DNA of 64,000 bases from Leptospira wolbachii serovar Codice str. CDC (GTDB taxonomy: Bacteria; Spirochaetota; Leptospiria; Leptospirales; Leptospiraceae): NCBI RefSeq assembly GCF_000332515.2, contig NZ_AOGZ02000014.1, positions 434,001 to 498,000 on the forward strand, given 5' to 3'. The position numbers and the translations under genes are program-made. Under the pieces are notes generated by a model. The model searched no databases. It was not told the origin of the DNA and saw nothing but the letters and a program-made list of their open reading frames with translations. The first letter of the stretch is position 1. Each line of letters starts with the position of its first letter. Of this stretch, positions 46,601-54,520 are shown one piece after another.

Positions 46601-47769
46601 ATGGTAACACTCTCCGCCTCTAAAACAGAACTTTTCTTTACCTTACGAGTAATAGAGCCTTTTTGAATGATTCCACCAGCTAAAAGATAATCTCCGTTCG
46701 GTGCATAAAAAGTTGCCGATTGTCCCGGAGTGACACTTTTTACATCTTCCAGAAATTCCACCTTCCAAGTATTTCCAAGAGAAGTCACCAAACAATGAAC
46801 AGGTGCACTCCTGTAACGAATTTGGACTTTCATTTCTTTAGTTTCCCCAACTTCCATAGGACTCAGTGCTTGGTAGGTGATTTCTTCTAAAACAAAAGAT
46901 TCAGAAACAGTTTCTTCTTCTTCACCAAGTACCACAGTTCCATCATCTTCAATGGACAGAACATAAAGGGGATTTTTCCAAGCAATCCCAAGGCCTTTCC
47001 TTTGGCCGATAGTAAATCCTTCTTTTCCTTGGTGTTTGCCAATGATTTGGCCGGATGCCAATTTGAAAAATCCAGGAGTGAACTCCATCCCCTTTTTTTT
47101 AAGGAAAGATCTATAATCGTTTTCAGGAATAAAACAAATTTCTTGGGATTCTGGTTTTTCCGCTACAGGCAGACCCATCCGTTTTGCAATTTCACGCACT
47201 TGAGTTTTGTCCATTTCACCCAAAGGGAAAACTGTATTTCTAATATTTTCTTGGGACAAACCGTACAAATAGTACGCTTGGTTTTTTTTCATATCCACAG
47301 CATTACGAATGGCGAAACGTCCATCCACTTCGATCACACGAGCATAATGACCCGTTGCGATTTTTTCTATTCCTAATACTTTTGCTTGTTCAAAAAGAGC
47401 GCCAAACTTTACGAAGGTGTTACACTCCACACAAGGGTTTGGTGTCCTTCCATCTTTATAATCATTAATAAAACGATCGATCACCCGTTCTCCAAATACC
47501 TTTTCCATTTTGATTACATAAAAAGGAATGTTTAAAGAAAGACCTACATCCCTTGCATCACGGATGTCTTCTGGAGAACAACAGGACTTTTTAGTGGTAT
47601 CGCAGGCAGGAGCTTCATATTCCCAAGTACGTAGGTTCACACCTATCACGTCGTAGCCGGCTTCCATCAGAAGTCCTGCAGCTACAGCGCTGTCTACCCC
47701 GCCACTCATCGCCACTATGATTTTTTCTTTTTCTTTCACCTTAGTTTTTGGTGTGAACAATTCCCACAC
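46597..47769 (-). CDS. mnmA: tRNA-specific 2-thiouridylase MnmA
   Basis: The protein has the PP-loop MSGGVDSAVAAGLL at about residue 21. The catalytic Cys pair is in NPCVECN near 110 and in SQEICFIPE near 205, and GHYARV is present. A C-terminal beta-barrel ends FYAPNGDYLLAGGII. It makes 2-thiouridine at the wobble base of Lys/Glu/Gln tRNAs. The start is uncertain: GTG 47769 gives 390 residues but overlaps the preceding gene by 29 bp, and a GTG at about residue 11 is also possible. It is upstream of, and coupled to, the ATP-grasp fusion gene. Confidence 0.94.
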   Translation of the reverse strand: MWELFTPKTKVKEKEKIIVAMSGGVDSAVAAGLLMEAGYDVIGVNLRTWEYEAPACDTTKKSCCSPEDIRDARDVGLSLNIPFYVIKMEKVFGERVIDRFINDYKDGRTPNPCVECNTFVKFGALFEQAKVLGIEKIATGHYARVIEVDGRFAIRNAVDMKKNQAYYLYGLSQENIRNTVFPLGEMDKTQVREIAKRMGLPVAEKPESQEICFIPENDYRSFLKKKGMEFTPGFFKLASGQIIGKHQGKEGFTIGQRKGLGIAWKNPLYVLSIEDDGTVVLGEEEETVSESFVLEEITYQALSPMEVGETKEMKVQIRYRSAPVHCLVTSLGNTWKVEFLEDVKSVTPGQSATFYAPNGDYLLAGGIIQKGSITRKVKKSSVLEAESVTI

Positions 47770-48622
47770 GCCCCCGAGAGAAGTCCCAGAACAAGGGACG
47801 AGTCCGAAGTATGTCGAGACCGATCACCCAATCCTCTTCCCTATCCTTGTCCCCCGGCAAATGGAAATTCTCAAGTGAAATTCCTGTGAGAAACTGGACT
47901 TGTCTATATTCTTCTCGAATCCCTGACTTGGTCACTAAATAGAACGGAGAAGCCGATTCCCTCTGGATCGCTGTTTGGATCTTATTTCCGGCAAGAAATA
48001 CCTTCTTTTCTCCCAGAAATCGTTCGTTGGAGCCCTTGGGTAAAAGGTTTAAAGAAGATCCGGTGTCGAGAAGTCCAAAGGAGGTATATCCTTCTGGATA
48101 TTCAAATTGGACATAAAAATGAGCCCCTTTCTTCTTTGTATTCAGAAGTTTTAGATCTGTAGATAAGTAAGCATCCGGGTGTTCACAAAAGGGAGAATCT
48201 TCGGGAAATCGTTTTAACTCTTTGCCAAACCAGAAGATACAACTTCCGGAAAAGAAATCGATTCCAAGGAGGCCTGGAATGGATTCCGGAAGGATTCCAT
48301 TTTTCTTTTTCAAAGTAAAATGGCGACCTCCCAAGCGAAATTCCGAAACTTCCTCTTCATCAGCCGATTCATAAAAACTCAAATCAGATCCAGTGTCCCA
48401 TAAAAAAGACAGTGTCCTTTGGTTCGATTCAATTCCTGAAAGGAGGAGATGGGTTCCTTTGTCGACTACAGTGATACTTGTATGGGGAGGAAGAGTTTTG
48501 GTTGTGGGAAATTGGTATGAAACGGGTGTTTGGTGAGGGCGCACAGGGCCTGGGATACAAGCCCCAAAAAAGGATAAAGTAAGAATTACACTAACTTTTT
48601 GATACAGCGAGAATTGGAACAT
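47741..48622 (-). CDS. Two-domain aspartic-protease-like lipoprotein
   Basis: ATG 48622 gives a lipoprotein signal with lipobox SFFGAC (about residue 22); the TTG at 48643 adds seven residues with no ribosome binding site. The 293-residue product contains two DTGS motifs, LWDTGSDLSF near residue 75 and LLDTGSSLNL near 185. Each has following beta-rich stretches, which is the two-lobed plan of pepsin-type or fused retropepsin-type aspartic proteases. If active it would work on the periplasmic side of a membrane. It overlaps the upstream 75-residue gene by 37 bp. Confidence 0.75.
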   Translation of the reverse strand: MFQFSLYQKVSVILTLSFFGACIPGPVRPHQTPVSYQFPTTKTLPPHTSITVVDKGTHLLLSGIESNQRTLSFLWDTGSDLSFYESADEEEVSEFRLGGRHFTLKKKNGILPESIPGLLGIDFFSGSCIFWFGKELKRFPEDSPFCEHPDAYLSTDLKLLNTKKKGAHFYVQFEYPEGYTSFGLLDTGSSLNLLPKGSNERFLGEKKVFLAGNKIQTAIQRESASPFYLVTKSGIREEYRQVQFLTGISLENFHLPGDKDREEDWVIGLDILRTRPLFWDFSRGRVGIVHTKN

Positions 48623-48813
48623 CTTGTGTAATCTACAATACAATCTCGATATTCAATGCCCGTATTTTGATCCTTAGTCTTGTATTCAATAAAACAAGAA
48701 TAGGGCTGGAAATCATACGAAGAAAGACCCAAAGCTCGATTGCGTATGGATTCATATACATCGGAAGGAACCGATGTTGAGAGGTCGTTGAGTAGGTATG
48801 CCGGCTCTGCCAT
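48586..48813 (-). CDS. Small Cys-containing protein of unknown function
   Basis: The 75-residue product starts at ATG 48813 and has no signal peptide. It contains Cys in YSCFIEYKTKDQNT, RDCIVDY and CSNSRCIKK, the last resembling a metal or disulfide loop. The frame fills the space between the diguanylate cyclase stop and the aspartic-protease-like gene and overlaps the latter, which supports a real gene in the same operon. I recognise no family. Confidence 0.6.
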   Translation of the reverse strand: MAEPAYLLNDLSTSVPSDVYESIRNRALGLSSYDFQPYSCFIEYKTKDQNTGIEYRDCIVDYTRCSNSRCIKKLV

Positions 48814-48835
48814 ACTCTACCCATCGGCAAATTTC

Positions 48836-49897
48836 CTAATCTTTATAACAAATTGTGCGGTTTCTACCAGAATGTTTTGCCTGGTACAAGGCTTTGTCGG
48901 CCCTTTCGATCAGATCTTTGTTGTTGCGGTCGGTGGTGCGAAAACTGGATACACCCACAGACAAAGTGACCTTAAGGTCTGTTCCATCATTGGGATTTTT
49001 GACAACCATGGATTCGACAGCCTTTCGGATCTCTTCTCCCTTCACCATCGCCTCTTCTTCCGAAGCACCAGGCATGACCAAACAAAACTCTTCCCCACCG
49101 TATCTTGCAGGTATGTGATGGCGCTGGGCTGCATTGATCACTTGTTTTGCGACTTCAATGAGAACCACATCCCCCGCTTGGTGACCATAGGTATCATTAA
49201 AACTTTTGAAATGATCCACGTCGGTAAAAAGCAAACATAACTGAGTTCCTTTTTTACGGCAACGATCCATTTCTTCTTTGAGTTTGGTTTGGAAGTAATG
49301 ATGAATTTTAAGGCCTGTCATCATATCAACAGTTGCCAACTCATACAAACGAGCGTTATCTACGGCAATCCCTGCGAGGTTCGCAAGGGTGGTCATAAAT
49401 TCTTTTTCGTCTTCCAAAAACTCTTCGGAAGTCATTTTGTCACCAAGGACAAGTAACCCATTCACCTTTCCCTTAGCATTGAGTGGAACCAGAATCTCGG
49501 CTCCCATCTTACGAAGGTAAGTAATGTCAGGAATCGACTTTAAAGAATCCATAAGTAGGATCTGGTCCATGGTGATGGCTTTGGGTTTTTCTTCAAAATA
49601 ATGGATGAGAGGGCTATCGATTTTGATTTCGTAGTTTTGTTCTTCCACACTTAACTCGAAACCTTTGATGGACTGGGGTTCAAGTTTGAATAAACCTAAG
49701 TCAATTTCTGGCTCTAAGTACATGGCTGCATGGAGAGTCTGTAACTGCGCCAAACAAATGTTAAGAATAGCATCAATTAAATATTTATAGTCTAACGTGG
49801 AATTCAGGGCACGAGAGATTTCCAGTAGTTGTTTTTGGTCGTAGATTTTTTTTTCGTAATGCTCAAAAACGATATCAGTGTTTTCTTTAAAAGACAA
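48836..49897 (-). CDS. Diguanylate cyclase with GAF sensor
   Basis: The 353-residue protein starts with TTG 49897, preceded by GGCGGTG; no suitable ATG lies near. A short helix leads to a GAF-like domain (about 20-180: LEPEIDLGLFKLEPQS and AKGKVNGLLVLGDKM). The GGDEF domain follows (about 185-350), with LATVDMMTGL and the active-site motif ARYGGEEFCLVMPGA near 265. The RxxD product-inhibition site is absent (RHHI instead), so it may escape c-di-GMP feedback. It should make c-di-GMP in response to a small molecule bound by the GAF domain. Confidence 0.92.
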   Translation of the reverse strand: MSFKENTDIVFEHYEKKIYDQKQLLEISRALNSTLDYKYLIDAILNICLAQLQTLHAAMYLEPEIDLGLFKLEPQSIKGFELSVEEQNYEIKIDSPLIHYFEEKPKAITMDQILLMDSLKSIPDITYLRKMGAEILVPLNAKGKVNGLLVLGDKMTSEEFLEDEKEFMTTLANLAGIAVDNARLYELATVDMMTGLKIHHYFQTKLKEEMDRCRKKGTQLCLLFTDVDHFKSFNDTYGHQAGDVVLIEVAKQVINAAQRHHIPARYGGEEFCLVMPGASEEEAMVKGEEIRKAVESMVVKNPNDGTDLKVTLSVGVSSFRTTDRNNKDLIERADKALYQAKHSGRNRTICYKD

Positions 49898-50027
49898 AAC
49901 GCACCGCCAGAATTCTGTATAAGATAGGAATCATTCGTCTTTTTTGACTACTGTAAAGTAAGATTTTGGCGGAAATCGATAAATTTACCATTGGGAGAAA
50001 ATAGCAAAGTTTTCATAATGTTTACGT

Positions 50028-50054
50028 TGACAATTTACCAATCTTTAAAATAAT
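50028..50054 (+). promoter_or_regulatory. Promoter of the initiator tRNA gene
   Basis: TTGACA (50028-50033) and AATAAT (50049-50054, five of six matches) with a 15-bp spacer lie just upstream; a 17-bp alternative -10 is TAATGG at 50051-50056. Transcription would begin within a few bases of the tRNA 5' end at 50065. Confidence 0.6.
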
Positions 50055-50062
50055 GGTTTTAT

Positions 50063-50137
<75 letters not shown>

Positions 50138-50143
50138 CCGTTA

Positions 50144-50935
50144 TTATCCTTTCCCTAATTCCTTACTTCTCTCCGTCGCTCGTTTGATTGCATCTCTTAC
50201 GGCGGTTGAGAATCCTCCCCTTTCCAAAGCATCTAAACCATGAATGGTAGTTCCTCCGGGAGAAGTCACCCAGTTTCGCACTTCCATCGGATGAAGGTGG
50301 TTATCTTCCTTACGTAATGTTCTAAAATACACGAGAGTTCCTTCGATAGTTTCCATTGCCAAGGACAAAGACTCCTCGTAACTCAAACCCTCTTGTAACC
50401 CCCCTTCCGCCATTGCTTGCAAAAAGGTTAATACATAAGCTGGCCCAGAACCAGAAAGACCTGTGACCGCATCCATTAACGATTCTTTTGTCACCCGAAT
50501 GGTTGTACCCATTCCGTAAAACAATCGTTCTACGTTTGGAGCAGCAGTATCTTCACAAAAGTACGCTAAGGCTCCTCGTTCAGAAACCAGTGGTAGGTTT
50601 GGCATCACTCGCACAGATTGAGATCCTTTGGGAACGGCTTCTGTAATTTGCGAAAAAGAAATTCCGGCCGCAATCGAAACAAAAGTAGATGGTTTGGAAA
50701 ATTCTTTTAGCACAGGAACAACCAGGTTCGGCTTTACTGCGATGACGATCACCTCGGCCTCTTTACTGATGACCTCAAGTGTATTTACGAGGTTCACACC
50801 AGCCACAGGAGATTCCTTTAGGTTCGGGTCAAATCCGTAAACCTTAGTTCCTTTTTTCACAAGCGCTGCTGCAATCGCCGTCCCCATCTTTCCTAGTCCC
50901 ACAATTCCTACAGTTTCAAATGGATTCCGTTGCAT
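50144..50935 (-). CDS. proC: Pyrroline-5-carboxylate reductase
   Basis: ATG 50935 (MQRNPFETVG) is chosen: GAGG lies just before it, and it lies inside the end of the yggS gene with 20-bp overlap. The 263-residue protein has the NADPH-binding motif VGIVGLGKMGTAIAAAL near residue 10, IVIAVKPNLV near 70 and SVRVMPNLP near 110. The signature ALTGLSGSGPAYV-type stretch (VTGLSGSGPAYVLTF near 155) and TSPGGTTIHGLDALE near 230 complete it. It makes the last step of proline synthesis in the cytoplasm. Confidence 0.95.
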   Translation of the reverse strand: MQRNPFETVGIVGLGKMGTAIAAALVKKGTKVYGFDPNLKESPVAGVNLVNTLEVISKEAEVIVIAVKPNLVVPVLKEFSKPSTFVSIAAGISFSQITEAVPKGSQSVRVMPNLPLVSERGALAYFCEDTAAPNVERLFYGMGTTIRVTKESLMDAVTGLSGSGPAYVLTFLQAMAEGGLQEGLSYEESLSLAMETIEGTLVYFRTLRKEDNHLHPMEVRNWVTSPGGTTIHGLDALERGGFSTAVRDAIKRATERSKELGKG

Positions 50936-51614
50936 AGTCCCTCTCTCCAAAAATCTTTGATCCGATCCGCAAATAATCGGATCCTAACTCAGCTGCAAGT
51001 TCATAATCACCACTCATTCCCATGGAAAGTTTTTTATCAGGAAAATAAGTATCTCGTAATTCTGCCAGGAGCGAAAAAACTTCCCTGGTTTCCGCCAAAT
51101 CTCCTGTAGACGGTCCCATTCCCATAAACCCCTCCCAAATACAAAATTCGTTTTGGTAACCTGAGAGAGTATCTTTCATTGTACGTAAAGTTTCAAAACC
51201 CATTCCATGTTTTGTGTTTTCTTCGGTGAGATTGGTCTGGATAAAATAACGAATGAGTTTTTTTTCCTTTTCGGCACGTTTTAGAAGTTCCTTTAAAGTA
51301 GAGATACTTCCTACTCCATGTGTATGGGAAAAAAAACCAAATAACTTTCGTAAGGTTCCGGATTGGACAGGACCAATATGGTGTAAATGAACGGTCGTGG
51401 CAGATTCGGGAAACTCTTCTCGGAGTTTTGTGAATTTAGAAATGGCTTCGGGAATGTAGTTTTCCCCAAACTCACGAATTCCCTGTAAATAGGCCTCTTT
51501 CAGCACTTCATAGGGTTTGGTTTTGGAAACAGCAATGATTTGGTGAGATCTCTTCGGATATAAATCTTTCAGAGAGTTTTGAATGGAAAAATACAAAGAA
51601 CCGTAATCGGACAC
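50916..51614 (-). CDS. PLP homeostasis protein, YggS/PROSC family
   Basis: The 232-residue protein starts with GTG 51614, two bases after the upstream stop. It has the PLP-lysine motif IIAVSKTKP near residue 27, FGENYIPEA near 50, VHLHHIGPVQSGTLRKL near 75, and the C-terminal MGMSGDYELAAELGSDYLRIGSKIFGERDY signature region. It holds PLP without catalysing a known reaction and buffers vitamin B6 levels. It precedes proC with a 20-bp overlap, a pairing common in bacteria. Confidence 0.93.
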   Translation of the reverse strand: MSDYGSLYFSIQNSLKDLYPKRSHQIIAVSKTKPYEVLKEAYLQGIREFGENYIPEAISKFTKLREEFPESATTVHLHHIGPVQSGTLRKLFGFFSHTHGVGSISTLKELLKRAEKEKKLIRYFIQTNLTEENTKHGMGFETLRTMKDTLSGYQNEFCIWEGFMGMGPSTGDLAETREVFSLLAELRDTYFPDKKLSMGMSGDYELAAELGSDYLRIGSKIFGERDYATESI

Positions 51615-51616
51615 GA

Positions 51617-52423
51617 TTACTTAGCTAACGCTTTTTCTAAAGACTCAATGCGACGTTCGATCTCCACAAAGCGTTTTTCATTTCGATCGTTTTGCGTAGA
51701 AAGTTTTTGTTCCACGGTGCGCATCCGAACTTCCATGGTGGAAGATCCCGTTTCCTCATAGTGATTCTTTTGCGACTTTTGGGAATAGGATGATTTTTTT
51801 GATTTAGTTCCTTGTCTCTTATCCGTAGCAGAACTAGATTTTTTTGAACGACTTTGTTGTGTTAAGACCTTAGAAGTTTTAGAAACTCTCGACTCTGATT
51901 TTTTAGTTTGTTTTACAGAGTCTTTTGTATCGACTTTCGGTTGTTTTGTGGAGGAAGTGGTGTCCACTCCTTCGGAGATTTGGTCTTCTTTCGAAGATGG
52001 TTTCTTTGTTTTTTTAGTTTCTTCTTTGGGAGTAAAAGACTCTTCCACTTGGTCCAACTTATCTTGCAAACGAGAAGAAGGATCTGTCTTTTCTTTGGAT
52101 TTAGTGGAAGCGGCGACAGACACAGAACGTGGACGTTCTGGATCAGGTTCCATATCGTCCAAGCTAGGCAATTCGGGAAGTTTAGAGCGATCCTCTGCTG
52201 ACTCTTTGCCATCATTTTTGGCAAAGTCTTCTTTGGGTGCGGGGATCTGGGGGGATTCTCTTTCAATTTCCCGATCCACCATCTCCACATCTCGGTTTTT
52301 TCCGATGGTTTGGAGCTTTTGGTAAATTTCGTTTCTATAGATAAATGCAAAAATGAACGATGAAAGAAGTAGGACCACTAGAATGGCAGTTGTGAGTATT
52401 TTCAAATTGTCGCGGCGGCCCAT
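51617..52423 (-). CDS. Membrane-anchored Lys/Ser-rich protein with C-terminal coiled coil
   Basis: The 268-residue protein has one N-terminal membrane helix (ILTTAILVVLLLSSFIFAFIY), then about 180 residues of low-complexity, Lys/Ser/Glu-rich, probably disordered sequence. A heptad-like C-terminus follows (EVRMRTVEQKLSTQNDRN and FVEIERRIESLEKALAK). It may be a periplasmic spacer or assembly protein. It heads the yggS-proC run and is divergent from the FlaA-like gene. No family is recognised, and low-complexity composition makes homology uncertain. Confidence 0.62.
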   Translation of the reverse strand: MGRRDNLKILTTAILVVLLLSSFIFAFIYRNEIYQKLQTIGKNRDVEMVDREIERESPQIPAPKEDFAKNDGKESAEDRSKLPELPSLDDMEPDPERPRSVSVAASTKSKEKTDPSSRLQDKLDQVEESFTPKEETKKTKKPSSKEDQISEGVDTTSSTKQPKVDTKDSVKQTKKSESRVSKTSKVLTQQSRSKKSSSATDKRQGTKSKKSSYSQKSQKNHYEETGSSTMEVRMRTVEQKLSTQNDRNEKRFVEIERRIESLEKALAK

Positions 52424-52492
52424 GACGTGCGGATTCCTTTCCTTTGATAAGAATAGAGTACACGTTTTTGGTCTTTCGAAAAGTGAGAAATC

Positions 52493-53242
52493 ATGAAAAC
52501 TGCAAAAAAAATCACATTCTCTTTGGGTTTCCTACTCATGATTTCCAGTCTTTTGTCTCTTCCGAGGCCCCATGATCCTGACGAAGCCGGCCGAGTCCAA
52601 ATTTTAAAATCTGCCCTCACCATAGATTCTAGTTACCGTCTTTTCCTTGTGGAAGATTTTGAAGGAGAAAGGCCTTGGGATTTTTACCGGGTGGATTCCT
52701 TTTTGGCAGTGACTCAGTTTGCTGCTTCCGTTCCGAAATCCGAAGCATTTATGCAAGAAACAAATATCCTAAAAGAATCGGGTTATACAAACCTCCAAAA
52801 CCAAACCAGTTTCCTTTTGCAAAGTTATGTAGAAAATCCCAGGCTTGACCACTGGGAGGTGAGGCCCAAAGAACCCATCCTTCTTCCACTCGGAATGCCC
52901 ATCCAAGGAATCCTTTGGGTGTATTCAGAAGGTCATCATATCAATTTGAGTATGGGGCTTTCTCAAAAAAAATCCAAGGATTTGTATTTTGATTTGGGCA
53001 CTTTGAATTTTGTGGGATGGAGACGATTGGAATTTACGATCAGCCTTCCCAAAGAAAACACAAGGCTCATCCAATCCATGTCTTTCCCTATATCCTTTTC
53101 TTCGTTTCGATTGAAGAGTTTAACCTCACAAAAGAAAGGAGAGTTTCATTTATACTTTGACAATTTGAGTTTTGTCATTGATAAAAGAACTTTCATCTAC
53201 CCTGGTTCGGAAGTAAACGATACCTGGGGTAAAAAACGCTAA
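52493..53242 (+). CDS. FlaA-family flagellar-sheath-like protein
   Basis: The 249-residue protein has a signal peptide (ITFSLGFLLMISSLLSLP). It then follows the FlaA pattern of spirochaete flagellar outer-layer proteins: RLFLVEDFEGERPWDF near residue 50, WEVRPKEPILLPLGMPIQGILWVYSEGH near 122, and LYFDLGTLNFVGWRRLEFTISLP near 160, ending LYFDNLSFVID. It should act in the periplasm around the flagellar filament or as a related envelope protein. No FlaA partner adjoins it. It abuts waaA, whose ATG follows its stop immediately. Confidence 0.8.
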   Translation: MKTAKKITFSLGFLLMISSLLSLPRPHDPDEAGRVQILKSALTIDSSYRLFLVEDFEGERPWDFYRVDSFLAVTQFAASVPKSEAFMQETNILKESGYTNLQNQTSFLLQSYVENPRLDHWEVRPKEPILLPLGMPIQGILWVYSEGHHINLSMGLSQKKSKDLYFDLGTLNFVGWRRLEFTISLPKENTRLIQSMSFPISFSSFRLKSLTSQKKGEFHLYFDNLSFVIDKRTFIYPGSEVNDTWGKKR

Positions 53243-54520
53243 ATGGTATATTTTTTTTACAACATCCTTACCTTCATAGTTTTCTTTGTTTTAAAATTTC
53301 TTTCCTTATTCGTAAAACCGGTTCGCAAAGAATTAGAAAAAAGAGAACGGTCTCTAAACAAAATCTTTTCGAAAACGGCAGAGGGGAAATTTGTGGTTTG
53401 GCTCCATGCGGCAAGTGTGGGAGAACTAGACCAAGCACGAGCTCTTACAGAAACCATTCGTAAAAAACATAAAAATGTTTTCATCCTCCAATCAGTTTTT
53501 TCCTCTTCCGTGAAAGAAACATCCTTCCAAGATCCCTTGGCCGATTTGTATTTTTATCTTCCTTTAGACCTGCCTCATGCTTATGACCAAATTTTTACTC
53601 ATTTTAAACCCCAAGTTCTACTCGTGATGGCTTGGGATACTTGGCCGAATCTTTTAAAGAGGACATCGCACTTCAAAACCAAGTCTTATCTTGCCTGCGC
53701 GAGTTTGTCTTCCCAGTCTTCAAGGAAAAATCCTCTGATCCAATCTTTGACAAAAGCCTCTTTCCAATACCTATCTGGAATTTATCCAAGCCATGAATTG
53801 ATGGCAAAAGAGTTTACTGGCCTTGTTTCTGAAAAAACAGACTTCTCAGTGTTAGGGGATACAAGATTTGAATCGGTTCTTGGAAAGTTGGAAACTAAAT
53901 CCCCAAATCCCAGCTTTACCGAATTTGTTTCTGACCAAAAAGAATTCTTAAACAAAAACAAACCCATCATCCTAGGCTCCACTTACGGGGTCTGTGAAGA
54001 TCGGTTTACAGCTTATTTGAAAACACATAAAGATGATGCCTACTATTGGATCTTTCCTCATAAATGGGAAAGTGATCGAATGGAGGTTTGGATCCCGACT
54101 TTAAAACAGTATGGAACCGTAGGAGTTTTTTCCAAACTAGAGAAAGGCGAAGTTTTACCCAAATTCCTTCTCTTTGATCTTATGGGAATCCTTGCTTTTG
54201 CCTATCAGTATGGAAGTTTTGCTTATGTGGGAGGAGCCTTTACGCACCGCGTTCACAATACCATTGAACCCGCTGCCCTGGGTTTACCTGTGATCACTGG
54301 CCCAAAAATCTCCAATGCACCCGAAGCCATCGTTATGCAAGAATTAGGTGGACTTTTTAAAACCGAAAACGAATCCGAATTTGTCCAACAATTTGCACTT
54401 TTAGTCAAAGACAAAACCCTCAGAGAAAAGATGGGAAAAGGAAATCGAAACTTTGTTGTAGAAAATAGAGGTGCGTCGGAAAAGATTTATAACCGAGTTT
54501 TCTCTAATGCCCAAAATTAA
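53243..54520 (+). CDS. waaA: 3-deoxy-D-manno-octulosonic acid (Kdo) transferase
   Basis: The 425-residue protein has an N-terminal membrane anchor and the GT-B glycosyltransferase fold. FVVWLHAASVGELDQARALTE near residue 50 carries the catalytic Glu. SVLGDTRFESV near 205, PIILGSTYGVCEDRF near 245 and AYVGGAFTHRVHNTIEPAALGLPVITGP near 330 form the CMP-Kdo site. It adds Kdo to the lipid A precursor at the inner membrane. It starts right at the FlaA-like stop and overlaps nadE. Confidence 0.93.
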   Translation: MVYFFYNILTFIVFFVLKFLSLFVKPVRKELEKRERSLNKIFSKTAEGKFVVWLHAASVGELDQARALTETIRKKHKNVFILQSVFSSSVKETSFQDPLADLYFYLPLDLPHAYDQIFTHFKPQVLLVMAWDTWPNLLKRTSHFKTKSYLACASLSSQSSRKNPLIQSLTKASFQYLSGIYPSHELMAKEFTGLVSEKTDFSVLGDTRFESVLGKLETKSPNPSFTEFVSDQKEFLNKNKPIILGSTYGVCEDRFTAYLKTHKDDAYYWIFPHKWESDRMEVWIPTLKQYGTVGVFSKLEKGEVLPKFLLFDLMGILAFAYQYGSFAYVGGAFTHRVHNTIEPAALGLPVITGPKISNAPEAIVMQELGGLFKTENESEFVQQFALLVKDKTLREKMGKGNRNFVVENRGASEKIYNRVFSNAQN

